Positions 1-14,440 of a stretch of 64,000 nt of DNA are shown here, piece by piece. The stretch is taken from assembly GCA_001600455.1 (NCBI GenBank), contig BCKC01000007.1, positions 3,288,019 to 3,352,018 on the forward strand. Direction: 5' to 3'. The DNA is from Endocalyx cinctus. Lineage: Eukaryota > Ascomycota > Sordariomycetes > Amphisphaeriales > Apiosporaceae. Position 1 is the stretch's first letter, and each line of letters opens with the position of its first letter. The notes beneath the pieces were generated by a model that was not told the origin of the DNA, did not search any database, and saw nothing but the letters and a program-made list of their open reading frames with translations. The position numbers and the translations under genes were made by a program.

Positions 1-2897
1 TTTAGCGTTAAGTAAATAAGGGTCCAAGCTGATAAAAAAGAAAAGAGTAGTCAGTCACTTTCTAGTGTTAGTTGTACAAGTTGTACATAGTAAATCGGAT
101 TTCACTTCTTAAGACCGACGCCCACTTACTTTATACTACATACTAAAGTAAGTAGGAACGGATATAGACACCGAAGGCTACGGGGATGAGAAAGTGAATA
201 GATCAGAAACCTAGGTAGTTAGGATTTGACCCAAGACTAGAAGGAACGCGGAAGGTAGACCAAGAAACGGGGATTCTCCATCCCCACGTCTTCCATTATT
301 TGATATTTTCTTTGCGACGGGGAGCTAGCTTCTACGATATTGTTAGTCAGACTCGTACGAGAGCGCGGATAATGGGTTTTAAGAGATGAGGAGAGGAGGA
401 ATCTTAATGGTACGCCTATCGACATGGTTGGCCAAGGTTTTCAAACCCCAACAAAGGTATGATTATAGAAGCAAGCTTAGATATGAATAATTCTAGAATA
501 TTATTACTTCACCCCAGAAGATCGAATATTATATGTATATGTTAGTAATAATAAGTAACTTGGTTGTATGTTCTATATCGTGTAAGTTATTACTTGCTTG
601 GTACTAAGTTTAGATAAACGCCTCTCTCTGCCTCTATCTCTTGTTTCGTAAAGTCGACAAACAAATATAAATCAGACAGCTAAACGAAACAAGGAGTAAA
701 AAGCCCCCCCCCCCTTCCTAGTTTTCAAAGAAAGGATTCCTTCGAGGACCGGTTGGCTCTCGATATGCTTGAAAAAAAAAAGCAGAATCCTTCCCGTGGA
801 GAGGAATCCCGCGTTTCTCGTTAACACTTAAAACGTTAAAACAAACGGTATTGGGATGGATCCATGTGGATACTATATATAAAAAGCACGTGGCGTACGC
901 CTGGTTTATCCTTTATCCATTAAAAAAAATCATAATACGAACGAAAACGAAACAAAAAAGCTGGTCAGGTTTTTACATTTCGGACGCCAAGAGGATTTTA
1001 GATCTTGATCATCTTAAAATCCTCCATCTATTACAAAGAGAAAATACGAGACGGAATCAATCAAGCCAATATTGTACTATGTATATTCATTCACAAGAGA
1101 CAGTCGAGTTCAAGGTCATGGTTTATAGGATTTGGTCTGTTTCATACTTGCGTTAGTTGAGTATTTAGTAGTGTAGATATTATATAAGTTTGGTAGTAAT
1201 ACTTTTTATCTCGTTCAGCTTTCTGAAGTTCATGACGTCAATGGCATTTTTTACAAATAACGTTCATGCATCGATAGCAGCAGCAAGCAGTTCTGGTAGT
1301 GCTATAACTACACTAAAGTAGTGCTGTTACTACCGGTAGTTATAGGCTTTAAGGGTAATAATATAGGTAGTATACGCTACAGGATTATCCAGTTAGTGAT
1401 ACACTTCGGTAAGGCAATCTTTTTATATCCTGGCTGCCTGGTTCAAGTTTCAGGTGGAGCAAGCATTCTAGAAGGAAAAAAAAGAAAAAAGCAAAGCAAG
1501 AAGTAAAAGGGAAAGATGAAAACGAGGATTAATCATGTAAGTTAATATTGTATTATATTGTATGATAATGGTAATAACTTTTCTTCTTCTTCTTCTTCTT
1601 CTTAATACCTAATAGCATTAATGGTATACCATGTATCCATCCATCAGTTACAAAGGTGGGGGGAAAAAAAGAAGGGGGATGAGAGAAAAATGTCCTCCTT
1701 CCTAGGTTGAATACCGGAACTGATTTTGAACATGTTTAACTAACACAAACTCGGAAGTTGTCCTCTGTATTTTTCTTCAATATACCGCTTCCGGCCCCGT
1801 CAAGTTACGGGCTGTGCAAATAATGGTTTGAACTTCATAAAAAAATCTTGATAAATTCTTCTTTCTTAAAACATCGGCTTTAAACACACGTATCGAACAT
1901 GACGAGTCTAATAACCCCGGCTACGTTGGGTAGCGAACAACGTACACTCTACTCTGTCTCCTGTTTTTCTCTTTTTCTTCATCGTTTGAAAGCACGGGTT
2001 TGTTAAATGGGTGGGGGTATAGGAAGTTGATTTGTTGTTTCATATGAGTCCCCTTTTCCTCCTCCTCCTCCACCTCCTCGACCACCCATCCCTTCCATTT
2101 TGATCCACCGAAAAAATTTGATACAGCAAAAATAATCAAAAAAAAAGTAAGAATTAAATTCTCTTTCGGCCGTTACATGCGTTTGGTTCTTGACCTTTGG
2201 CGGTACCAGGCGCACTGGGTATCTTGGTGCCCGCACTTTGTCTCTTGTTGTTGTCATACGTCTGCGCGTATGCGCGTACGTCTAAGTAGTGATAAAGGAA
2301 TGATAAACAAAAAATACAATGATAAAAAAACTAAAAACAATTTCCGTCAAAACGCCGGATGACTTAATACAGGGAAAATCCGACGCCGATACCTTTGAGA
2401 ATAAGCAGAGAAAGGAAAGAAAGAAAGGGTAAAAAGTGGTGGTGAGAATAAGTAGTGTAGATAAAACATAAAACAATATCAAAGTTTGATATGAGTGGAA
2501 AGTTAAAGACAAGGAAATTAACGCGACAACGGTATTGATATCTATAGAAAACACACAAAAAGACAAGTAAGGAAAAAATGTCAGATGAAATATCTGTGAA
2601 GTGGTTGGCAAACGTATGATGCAGGCAAATAAAAATGATCGTCTTTAGGTGAGCCGTAAATCGTTGGGATGTTGTATCATCGTAACTTAAGGTATATGTA
2701 ATAATGATAAATGATAAATAGTAAAAAAAAAAAAAAAAGTTAAGCAAGGAAACCTGCCTAGGTGTAGTGTAAAAAAAAAAAGTTACGTGCCTATGCACAG
2801 TAAAATAGAATTGAAATGAGAGTGTAAAAGGAAAAGGAAAAGGGGAAAAAAAAAGATTGTGGTATTTTCACAAAAAAAAAAAAAAAAAAAAAAAGCT
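1..2897. other. AT-rich spacer, no gene recognised
   Basis: No open frame here resembles a conserved protein; the short frames are low-complexity and overlap on both strands. It holds a C11 run near 704-714, a (TTC) microsatellite at about 1580-1603, CCT/CCA triplet runs near 2055-2085, and A-tracts at 2723-2738 and 2872-2894. The last A-tract lies three bases from the stop codon of the Uds1 gene, so the end of this spacer must include that gene's 3' UTR. Confidence 0.6.
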
Positions 2898-5322
2898 TCA
2901 AGCATCGACCATCGCCTGTTGTGGTTGGAAGACGGCAGCAGAAAGGAAAATATCTCCATCCTTCTTCGCCAAGTTTTGGGGCTTGAACGTGGAGGGGGAA
3001 GAGGACGAGTTGGAGTTGGAGTTGGGTGGGGTCGCAGGAGAGATCGGGCAGGATTTGCTGTTGTTGCTAGCGTTCTTCGCGACGTGGAGGGAGGCACCGT
3101 TCAGAGCGTCGTGGCTCTGCGCACGGTGCAGCTCTCTCCTCTCGTCTTCTTTGGAGCGCTGACGGCGTGGTTGCTGCTGCTGCTGCTGAGGCGGTGGCGG
3201 CTGTTGCTCCGCCGGCAGCTCCGGGGTCGTGACTCGTCCGTTTAGCTTGGTGAACTCGCTCTCGACGTCCGCCAGGAGCGCGTACACGTCGCTGTCGGCG
3301 TAGATGCGAATGCTCTCCATCCGCTGCAGCGTCGAGGCGGCGTCGGAACCTTTGCGGCTCATCGTCGGGCTCGCGAGGCCGTGCTTCGAGTCCTCGGCGG
3401 CGTCCTCGGTCAGGACCTCGGGGATGACGGACGGCACGCGCGCGACGACCCGCTGGGGCGACGGCGACGACGACGTCTGCAGGCTGGACGAGAAGGTGCC
3501 GGCCTTGATCGGGCTGCGGGGCGGCGTCGAGGTCTCGGGAGCGCACGGCGAGACGCGCACGCCCATCGCCTGCTTCAGCGACTCGCTCGCTCCGGCGATC
3601 TCGGCCGCGACGGAGAGGGTCGAGGCGGCGGCGATGTGCTCGAGTAATTTCTGCCGAACGCGGATCCGTCGGTTCTCGGCGTGGTCCAGTTTGGTGACCC
3701 AGTCGTCGATCGAGGCGTCGAGTTCCGCAAGCGCCTCTTCCTGCTTCAGCATCGACTCGTAGCTAAACTTGGCCAGGCGGGGCGACCTGAGATATTGGCA
3801 GATGCGAAGGTGTAGGTTGCGACGACCAGCTCGGAGGGACTGGTACGTGCGGCGAAGGTACTCGCATCTCTCGTCGAGGCGGTGAAGTTCCTGTGCCGGA
3901 TTAGATTGGTTTGTCTAATAAAAAATTAAGATCAGTATATTTACTCACCTTCGAAAGGCTCTCTACGTCGTCCTTCCTGAGAACCTCGAATCTCAAAGCC
4001 TGGCTCAAGGCCTGCTTCTGTAGGTAGACGACGTCGGACTGCTCCATGTTTTTTATCGCATCGCTCGCTTTATATCCTCGGGGCAGCGCCTCGAAGGCAC
4101 GTCGCTCGGCGCTCACGCTCCTCTTCGACTCCGTCCGCGCGTGTCCCCCGCCGATCGAGGTCCCGTCGCTGCGCTTTCGCGGGCGGCCGCGCTCCATTAT
4201 GCTGACCGAATCCGACTGGCCCCGTCTGTGGGACATGGCCGAGTAGCTGCGCGGCAGCTCGCGCTCGAAATCGAGTTTCGCCGCGGTGGACTCGCCGTCG
4301 GTTGGCTGCGCGTTTCGTTCCCAAGGCCTCGGCGAGGCCCGAGATTCGGCGGGAGCGGACAGAGGCGTGTGCAGTGCCGAGGGCGGCGCCATCGAGGGCG
4401 TGGTCGACATGGGCGTGTTCAGCGACGAGCTCGTCGGCGGAGAAAATGGAGTGTACGGCGTGCGTGTTCTGGGTGAATCGTCGGTTCGAACGGACCGGGT
4501 AGCCGAATCTGGTTGAGTGGCGGATCGAAGTCTGTTTAGAGACACCTGACGACCGAGGCGTGTAACCGTGGCGCCTTGGCTGGGAATTGTGAGAGGTGCT
4601 AGATCCTTGGGTGAGAGCGGGGACCTGTTTGGAGACGTCGTCTTCTTCTGAGCGTTCGGGAAGCGAGGCTTGATCATTACTGGTGCACCATCTATGTCAT
4701 CTTTCAAACAGTTAAGTGAGTCTGCTAGCAGAACGTGTTGCCTCAACGGGTTGGCCGGAGAGCTAATGGAGCGTTCATGTAAAGCAGGTCGTCCTGGAAT
4801 TGTGGCTAGAGAGAAAAGATGTTAATAAGAATCATGATATATACGAAAGTTAAAGAGTCACAACTCACGAGAATCCATCGCCACTTCTTGCACGGTCGTC
4901 ATAGGACCCAACTCCGGCACGCTCACTTTTCTCCTCCTCGTAAGGTTGTGTTCCTTTATACGCATACGTAGACCATCGGATACCGAGACTTTTTCCGGAG
5001 ACTGTCCCAGTGCCATCGTGTTCGCCGAATCCAGATCAAGCTGCTTTGCCGTGCTAACGGGTGGGAGCTGTTTCTCCCTAGGAAATAGTTGATACTTTCG
5101 CGCTTCCGGATTGTGCATCCTCCAGGTGAAAGGCTTCTTCTCCTCGGTAGACGTGGTAGATAGTAACTATAGAGTTGTTGGTAAGCTGCAGAGGCCAAAA
5201 GCTGAGAAAGGAAGACCTACTGAATCGGTAGAGGCATGAGCGGAGAAGGTATTTGCTATATAGCTCCTAAGGCTACTGGTTTCACCGTCGCTGTCAAGCA
5301 TGCAGGCGACTATATGAGCCAT
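2898..5322 (-). CDS. Uds1-domain protein (up-regulated during septation)
   Basis: Four exons read on the minus strand: 5322-5221, 5166-4869, 4805-3949 and 3890-2898. They join in frame to 749 aa. All three introns (54, 63 and 58 nt) are GT-AG. The C-terminal half carries the fungal Uds1 domain at about residues 374-506. It starts at LPRGYKASDAI, continues through the helical DVESLSKELHRLDERCEYLR segment, and crosses the last intron without a gap, which confirms that join. The N-terminal half is Ser/Pro/Thr-rich and probably disordered, and the tail has poly-Gln and Ser/Asn runs. The first exon (about 34 aa) was inferred from an open frame ending at a GTAGGT donor. Start 5322 (MAHIV) is chosen, with 5301 (MLDSD) as the alternative. 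The family is linked to septation in filamentous fungi; the molecular function is unknown. The stop codon abuts an A23 tract (T23 on the coding strand). Confidence 0.85.
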
Positions 5323-6210
5323 TGAATAATCACACTACGACTATGTATAGTGCTGTCTTGCTTGAAACTATTCGATGCAAGGTGAATCACAAACCGCACT
5401 TAACATCGGACGGTACTAAGGACAAGGTTTAAGGATAATTGTTGAGCTATAAGAGGTAGGTTGAAAAACTTGGAAGGAGAACGTTATATATGTCTTGCAA
5501 AATAGGTATGCCCAGCTGCGTCGACTTACATATGGGGTATAATAGGGGGGGGGTGAAGTGAGCTTTGCGCCGTCTCTCTCTGCGTGTGACAAGAATATGC
5601 AGACCCTTAAGAAGCGGCAGCGATGTTACTCATATCGATTATAACATACCCCGGTGGAAACTAGATATAAAAACGAAAACAACTAGGGTGGGGATGGAAG
5701 GAAATAGTCTCCGCTTAGGCATAATATAAGAATTATAGGTGACAGGGGTTCTTTGATTGGCCGCCCAAAGCGTAGCAACGAGAGGTACATCCAAGTTATG
5801 GTTAATGAACAATGTCAGAAAGAGAGGGGGGGGTTACAATTTAAGCCCCCCGGTGGCAGCTCACAAGGTAAGACGGGTGAGATGAGATACTGTCTCCCAT
5901 GTATCGTCAAAAGAATACATCAGACCTATTGTTCATAAACACAGTGTTTCATTTCTACGTCTCGGCCATTTATAGCGGCAACCTTGCAGAGAATAGGGCT
6001 GCGGTAGGTCTAATCCAAGGGGGGGCCACCGGCCAGAAAGCTCGTATACGGTGGGCACTGTATACACGTTTTATCCCACGTTATACGCTTGAGAATTCTC
6101 GGCTGAAGATACTCTCGTCTAAACCGTCGTGGGTTCACACTACTTTAGGTGATGGTGTTTTGCCAGGTTTAGAAAAGGGCTGGGGGATCCAAGTCCAAAC
6201 TGCTGCATAG

Positions 6211-6320
6211 GCAGGGGTTACTGAAACCGCCTAAGTCCCCGACAAGGGCACCCCCACCTCTTACTGCGTAGGGATTGCCACCCTAGACGTCTTGAGTTAC
6301 CGGGGGTTAGAAACCCCTGC
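6211..6320. repeat. Inverted repeat GCAGGGGTT...AACCCCTGC
   Basis: An exact 9-bp inverted repeat: GCAGGGGTT at 6211-6219 and AACCCCTGC at 6312-6320. The right arm itself lies in a local hairpin (GGGGTT-AGA-AACCCC). The stretch between is C/G-richer than its surroundings and carries no reading frame. It could be the ends of a short mobile-element relic or a chance pairing. Confidence 0.3.
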
Positions 6321-9300
6321 TTCCCAGTGCGTTAGATACTTTGTGTACGAGACTCGAGATTCCACCATGCTACGCAGTTACGGTTCGAAAATAAGAAATT
6401 TATGTAGTTATAAGAGAGTATGCATCTTTCGGGGAATAATACGTTAATGAGGACAGGATCTTGTTTGAATAAGATATTTAGGTTAGTCAAAAAAAAAAAA
6501 AAAAATAAGGATAATAATAAAAATGAGAACAGTCACAATCGAGGCCTGATATATTAGTCCTGCACGCATTACATCTAGTACATAATAATAATTGGCGATA
6601 CTCTTATCTACACAGGAACAGGTGATAATTATCTTATGCGTCTGTGCGATTATGTAAAGAAGACCTGATAATATTCATACGGAATGGTGATCGACAATTG
6701 TCGTAATCAATCTTGTCTGTTTTGCATCTGAAAAAACCGAACATCGCTGGGTTGATGCTTTCCTTTAAGATGATGTGCTCCGGCGTGACCTACGCTCAAC
6801 TATGCAGCGACGACAATCATATAGGTAAGGATGCAGCGTAGTATGTAGTATAATATCGTGAAGTTGATAGTAGATTTTTTTTATGACCGTAATAACAGTG
6901 GGGGGGCTAGTAGCAGAATACGCCATAACAGCATGGCGAATCCTTAGTTTTGCGGGTTATGACACTATTTTTTCTTAGCAAGTTCGGGCTTGAAACGTGA
7001 CTATACAGCTTAGATGAATCCGTCATAGTAGTTAGAATGATTGTCATGTTTCATACAGGGCCAATTCCTCGGGGAAACTTAGGATCACGTAGTATCGGAT
7101 TAGGCATCTCAATGACAGCAGCAAAAAAAAAAAAAAAAAAAAAAAAAGGAAAGGTGGCGTTGAGTACTCCCACAAGTAGTGTGGTGTACGGGATTAGCTT
7201 ACAGGCAGATGCGCCTTCGTATTGTACTATTCTTGTCTACTAGATAAGCGTATCATAAATAAAGCACCACTGATCTTCATTGTGTCTCTCCTGTGTGAAA
7301 CGATCGTCATGTGTCACGGGAAAAACGGCTTTTGACAGATAGTGGACATTACACATGGAGTTATGTGTATACGGATGCTATGACATCTCGACTGAGATAA
7401 ATGAATAAGATGGATCAAGCCCCCCCTACTCAAGTTGGACGGAGTGGCTAAAATTGTGGTATAATTCCCTTCAGGACTCGTGATCTGATCAAATCACTGT
7501 GGCGAACCGGCTTAGATTTCAGACATGGGGGAACCAAGCCGTGTTGTTTGAAGTTTGCACTTCTTTACCTAATAACTGCATGTAGGGTAGAATTTCGTAA
7601 TCCGAAGTTCTGGCTGTCCCGCCTCCAACGGAGAATAAACCTTTCTCGTTACTGCAATTCGGAGAGATATCTTGCCTTGCATGAAAACGTCTGAAGATGT
7701 TATCAGTGGAGATTCCTTGTTGATCGGTCTCAAGAATGGCAACTCTACGGTTCAGAAGCAAGAAGCTGCGTAATTCCAAAAATAAAAATTTCATGCAAGA
7801 ATTGTAAACTACGGTCTCGACAATAAAGCATCATCAAAAACTCCCAAAACATAACCATTCACGGTTGGTAAAATGTGAGACTACAAATTTCGGATATTCT
7901 ACCTGAGAGTGATGCATTTAAACTAGATTATTCACTTAAGTAGACCAACGTGAAACGTCCAGCCGAAGAGTATACGGTGTCAATATACACTGTACGAGAG
8001 AGGTCAGAGCGTTTTCGGCCAATGAAGACCCGAGTCTTTTTTTGTATGCGATGCTACAACAACCATCCCCGATTTTGTGAACACTGTGCTCCGGCACTCC
8101 GTATGATCGGTTTCTACACTATTGCTATGCGGGCATTCATGAAATCGTTATTCATATGATTTATCTACATATACCTTGAGTAAACAAATTACGGTTTACT
8201 ACACTAGTGGTTTTGATTAAAGACAACAAGGAATCATAAAAAGTTGATGGTTTCTCTTACATATATGCACCAGAACGAAGAGCGAGGTGGCACAGCTACA
8301 GTTGATATCAGAGATGTGACCTCGCTTCTATGCGAGGTGAAAAGGAGAATACACATAGGCGGTGTGCCAGAGGAACGAAAATATAGATGTTTCCCTCCTC
8401 GAAGGTGCTGGGCAACCTCAGTTACCAAGCATTCTTAACTAAGGATGAATAACTTCCGAGTCTCGTACCCCTTCAATATCGAAGTAACCCACCCTAAGGT
8501 CCCTAACACTCTACGACTATACCTAGTCCTTATCCCCATCTACTGGCATCGGCCGAAAAGCTTATTAAGGTTCTAAGTCCTGCACTAAATAAAGCCTAAG
8601 CGAACATAGCGATACCCTCGCTTGATTATCTTTTTTCTAGGGTATCGGAAATAGTACAAATATACATAGTACTCCGTAAACTGAAATATGTCCACTGATT
8701 TCTACTGGGTCTACCTTAGCGTGGAACCCTAGTTTCTGTCATCAACTGATAATAAGCTTGGTAAGCTTAAGAACTGCTACGTACGCTAATATAGTATCGT
8801 TTATCGACAATATCCACCCCCGGGAAGGAGAAAAAAAAAAAGAAAGAAAGATACCTCCAGGGCTACTTTGTATTCTGCAGATATCAGATTCTTTAGGATC
8901 ACCTCAGGTTATCTGTCAGTTTACTTGTTGAAACAAGACCTAAACATCTACTTACCAAGCCCTAGCCAGGTACGAGATAGTGTATGCGGTCTTTACTATG
9001 TGCAATGACTTCATGTATCAGTGACGTGACCAACCAGATTTTAATCTATCTCAGAAAGGACGGCCTCCAGGTAAGCATAGTACTCCTGCCGCTATGTAGT
9101 TGTGAATAGTTCGCAGGACATTGTTTGAAAATCATCCAATCAGAATATTTTATAACGCTCTATACGTTGCATTCGCTTTTTATAGACTCTAGAATCTGCA
9201 TTCTGAGATAAGTACCATGTCTGGACGCTTGACTTTTAATGACGTGAAAACGTACGTTATGATGTAGGTACTAAGATTTCTGTGCTTTTTTTTTTCTTTC

Positions 9301-12300
9301 TTTTTTCATAAGTGTATGCGTATATGTATATGATCATCCCGTCCACCCTGACAAGCGTAGATCTACCCGACAACCTAGGTTTCTCTATCTTTTTTAAACG
9401 ATCTGCAAGATTAGTTGTTGAGATATAGACTGGGTCAGACCCTGTTCATTCTCAAATAAGGCTATTCTTACCCCTCTACCCCTTAAACCGTTCTGGGGTT
9501 TGGGCCTATCGGCGTTAAACCAGCAGCAACCGATACACGGAATCCAGGTACTGAAATAACCCTGTCCCTGCTAGCGTAGTACACCCTACCTATACTATGT
9601 GTGTAGTATACTAAGTCATCATAACCTATAATAAGAGGTTCGTCTTGAAGCCACAAAAGAGCTCTACAGATTAAGAAGAAGGCAAAAGAAAGAAAAAAAA
9701 AAGTCGTTATCAAACGTCTTGACATGGTTATTAGCGTGGCATAGTTTCGATCCAGACCGACGGGATGACCTACGCAATGCATGAAACTGCTTGTCGACTT
9801 TGAATTCAGCCGATTTCAACCCGCGCGGATTTCCCATGTCAATTTTCTTTCGTTTATGAGATGATAGATAACAATAAACCGTCATGATAGGTTGAGCGTC
9901 AAAGCAAAAAAAAAAAAAAAAAAAAAAAAGAAGGGCGAATGAATGAATATTTCTTGTTTATTTTGACTAGACTGCAGGTTATCATGAGTCTCGATGATTC
10001 TAACTTCTTTTGTTGAAAGTTCAACGCATGCGTGATGTATGTATGTGTATTGCCGCTCTCGATACATCGTATTTCTATAGAGCGGTAAACTGCAAGATAT
10101 TGCGGGGTTGAAACGACGTGAACAGGTTTCAGGCTGTATATCTATCGATGCGCTGCAAAGTTGATTCGTGCAAATTTCACTCGCATATTGATTTATTGGA
10201 GAGAAGCTTGGCTCCGATCATCTGAGATAAGTTATTCATACTTTTTCCCCCTTATACTTGAGAGACAAGAAAAAAAAGACGCAGGGAAAGGAATATCGAT
10301 ATCTGCGAGATGCCGCCTCCATCATGTACGAACTACCGCGAAGCGCTATACTAGATCTATTGTCTGCAGCACGGAAGCAAGACGTGATCTCTATGTTTGA
10401 TTGGGTCCCTGAGTACTGTCTTTCGTAAAATCCTCACTATTCACACCACTACAGATCAAGACGGAGACGCTCGGAATATCTTCTTGTCTTGGCTTCTGCG
10501 CAGAGGGGCTCAGTGCGACGGTCAAGTGATCTAGCAGAACACGAACACAACCAGTAGCATCTTACCTTTATTACGGATATGGAGATCATCAAATTGACTC
10601 GTAATGGCCAGAGCGCAACCCCGGTGGCTAGTTACCTAACTATCAGGTGAATTTCTTCAAAGTCCCGACTTAGCCGGCCAAAAAAATACCATTTTTCTTA
10701 GAGTCAAACAATCGGACGAAGATAAACGGAGAGAAAGCTGCACGCTAGACCGTCTGCAACGACTGAAGTGGCAGTTGAGGCGTTGCCAAGCACCACGTAT
10801 CAAGCGTTGGACGACCAATAGTATAGGAGGTGAGATTGCGAGTAATGGAGATTATATGGTGACCTTGTTGCAAGCAATACTAAACTAGGGCAAAGCATGG
10901 GGGGTTTTCAACCACATTTGTCACGACAGTTACAATTGGAACCTCGAGTCTATCAATTGACCGTCGTGGGAGATAGGTCTTATCTTATTATGTAAGAAGT
11001 CCTGGGTGGGTTATCCAGACTGGGTCTTGCCATGACCTAAGCGTGTCACGAATTACTCGGACCTCTCCGTCACCGAAACGGCGTGTATGGTGTATACTAT
11101 GCTATGTATATACATAGTAAACCTTTCAACTACACGACGTTAGTATCGTATTGAGATCATCACTCAGCGTTGGATGCTACCACCGATAAGATTGGTAATC
11201 TTGGGTGAATGTGATAACTCAGCACGGATAAAGAGGGCTGCCGCAATTGCTGCCCATCTTGAGAAAAAAGATGTGATGCGTGCTGTTTGGTCCCTGTTTA
11301 TCGCGGGGTATCGAGAATTCGCACGGGCATAGTTCTCCTGTCACAATGCCGTTACGACGCGACCTCTGAATTGCAGTTAACGTTGTCAGGGAATTAGGTG
11401 TGCAAAAAGATGTGGTGGAGTACAGGATATAATAAAGGGGCTGGATGCACGCAAAATGCAATGTACGCAGTAAAGCTACCTAGTAAACTCCATAGATAAT
11501 TATTTTTTTATGTATAGGAACGAGGTTTGTTTCTAGGATTTACCGCAGTTGAAAATGTGCGTTCCCTGTCACGCCCAAGTTCGGTTTAGAGCCGGGTCAC
11601 AGGTAACGATCGGAGATTACACACTGTAGGTTCCCTACAATAACCAGCCGCACTATGGCTCTCTAACGAGATAGCGGACACTATTTACATTTGAAGGGTG
11701 AGGTTCTAACGATGCTCTAATGCTTATATTTCAAATGATAAGAACAAGGAAACGAAATTAAGTTCGGATTCCCCACACGTAGGATTACATAGTATATCTG
11801 CATAGTACTGTAGTGCGGTGTATATAGTAGTGTTCCTTGAGGGAATAAATACTGGTAATAATAATATTTTCAGGACTGTCAGACCTGCGGCTCAGCGAGA
11901 TAATTCTGTTTTTGGATCTACCATACTTGATATATTATTCAAAGGATCGGTAAATGTCACCTAATTACACCAACCAGCATCAGCACTTATTTAGTACCTA
12001 ACCTATCCCTTAAGGGGCATAGAATACCGTAGTATTACAGTTAGTAGTGCACAAGTTCACGATCGATTAATCAATCAATCTCATGAACTATCGAACTTGT
12101 AATCTGAAGTTAAAGAACAGCTCTCGCTGTACCCGAATACACTAGATATATTAGTGAGTCTAGACAACCTAATCGGCGGTTCCATAAGTTTAAGCTTAAC
12201 AAATAACTACAGCAGAATGGGATAGGTGTCGGTTAAGCGCAGCAGTAGCCTACATTCAAAATGCTTGAGTTCTAGATTTCCACTCACTCTATCTATAACG

Positions 12301-14357
12301 TGAAAGAAATGCTTAACTACACCAAGATGGGACACCTAATAAGCACAAAACATCGGCAACAGCGTTCCGCACGTGTGGTCGGGGACATATCCGTTGAGCT
12401 CAGATCAGTCAGTGAACCTACACAACCTTGTCCCCCTGTCTCTGTCCCTGCAGCATCGGAAGCAGCCTACCTTTTCTGGAAAGTTATCCGCCAACATCGA
12501 AGATGCGCATCGTCGCAGGACAATAGGAAGGCAAATCCCGTCCCCATATTCCTGCTTCAAACGTGTACTTGTAAAGAAAGAAGTATTGTTGAAACTTACT
12601 GAGAGTAGTGTACTGCAAAAGGCCGGGGAATCGCATCGCCTTGTTCTATTTGGCTGGACTCCGTCTTTGGTGGAGTTGAATTCACCCAAGTTGCATACAA
12701 TATAATCCACTCAACTGCAAATTCAATCCGGCGAGAGCAAGGTCCCTCCCTTTTTTCTTCGTTTTTTTTTTTATCGGCCGGCGTATGAGTTTCTTTGGTG
12801 GAGTTTATCTCACCTTTTCAACCCATGGTTCATTAAATGAATATTCAGTACGTTACTACTACGGTACGCTACTAATTACCCCATACACTAGAAGCTCTGT
12901 AGAAGCCGGTTTGCTCTTTGCGCTAAGTTTCAATTCTATATAAGCACTATTAAGTTTTGAGGTTATACTACTAGTATAACCAGCTAGTTCTCTTCAAAAA
13001 CCTGCCGTAGGATATAGTAGTAGCCCACCCGGCGTGATCCGTCGTTTTGGAACATACCGTATATATAATTTTTTTTTTCTTTTTGGTACGCGATCCCGGT
13101 ATATAACGTATACTATAAGTAACATACCTATTTTAGACCTTCCAGTTGCCTAGTAATTGCCACTTGGTTAGTGAATCCCAAAGCGACGGAACCCTAACCA
13201 CTGGTACAAGCGAGTGTCATCCGGTTTTGCTGGGTGGCACATGGCATCTAGTGTGGTGTGTGGTATATTCTCTGGTAAGTAATAATCTCCGTAATGCGTA
13301 ATACATTATTCATTGTTACAATCTGCCCAGCGAAAACAGGTAGGGAAAATTTTGCGTTGGGAATGCCGCTTCTGGACGCAAAAGTCCATCGCAATACGTC
13401 AAACAGCATCCCGCCGGTATAGTAAGCGTCTAGGTTTATATCTCCTAATATGTACGGTTACCAGTCGCTGCAAGTCTCTGCATTCAAAGTTGCATGAAAC
13501 TGTTCGGTGGCCCACATGTGCAGCGCACGCCGCATGCTGCTTTTTTCCTGCTCGACGCCCAACAGAGTAATTCGTCCGATTTATTCTACGAGGTACTTTA
13601 CGGAGACTTATCAGGCATGAAACGTTGTTGCTTTCATCCCGATGTGGGCCAAAACGATCAGAAGAAGAAGAAGAAGAAAAGAAAAAAAAAGAGTTGGAGA
13701 TATAGCTACTACGATGGCCACGACATCTAGAATAAAACCACTAGTTCTCCAATGAAAGTCTGGAATTTCTCCTCTCGTCCATGTTCCATATGCGGAAACT
13801 ACTTTATGCTTCATGCAATGATTCGTATGCTATTAGTAACTAGAAACTGAGACCGTTGGACGGAATTTCTGATAACGCTCCCCTCACGTTCGAACAGGAA
13901 AAGCAATTAACGCTATACGACGTGATTTGAAAACAGCTCGAAGTTGGTATGGACATCACCACTGTCGGAGGTGACTCGGACACACGTCCCCAATAGCCAC
14001 GTATTTACTTTTCATTAGTCGTCTGGTGCGGTGTCAAACTTTCAGGGATGGTTTTCTAACATCATTAGAAGGCTTCGATCAGTCCCATTATGCTCGTAAT
14101 TATTGTGAGCCAAAAAGAAAATCCAGCCAACACTCATCAAAGTAGACGACACCAAGCTTCATATTTCCAAATGTCTAAGATAGAACACCGTAGAGCTATA
14201 GTAAGTAGAAAAAGAGATAGTATATAGGCCTATGTAGAAAGTAGAAAGTAGAAAGTAGCGGTATTCGAGTAACATACAGCTTTTTAAGTCATCTATGCTT
14301 CCCAGCTAATCCAGCAGTTTTGCCAGTGCTTTCTTGATTTTTTTTTTTTTTTTTTTT

Positions 14358-14369
14358 GGGGGGGGGGGG
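14358..14369. repeat. G12 run after a T20 run
   Basis: Twenty T at 14338-14357 are followed directly by twelve G. A compound homopolymer of this kind is prone to slippage and to assembly error, so its exact length is unreliable. Confidence 0.7.
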
Positions 14370-14440
14370 AATGCTGGTAAGGATATTTTAGTAGCTCCTA
14401 TTTCGTATGGCCACCTTAAGTACTGACAGCCAGAGCCATC

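Larger units (their letters stand above)
5323..14400. other. 9-kb gene desert
   Basis: No frame longer than about 110 codons and none with recognisable domains. Base composition is moderately AT-rich rather than extreme. It holds long mononucleotide tracts (A17 at 6489-6505, A25 at 7123-7147, A24 at 9906-9929, T20 followed by G12 at 14338-14369) and a 9-bp inverted repeat at 6211/6312. Frames at 12300-12710 are open on both strands but match nothing I know and lack gene-like structure. This may be decayed repeat DNA or simply intergenic sequence; I see no intact mobile element. Confidence 0.5.

Noticed and set aside
2003..2798. Overlapping minus frames with Phe, Tyr and Gly runs
   Set aside because: Low-complexity translations of microsatellite and A/T-rich DNA; no domain, no start context.
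12300..12710. Frames of about 100-110 codons open on both strands
   Set aside because: Neither translation looks like a known protein, no splice structure supports either, and open frames on both strands suggest chance.
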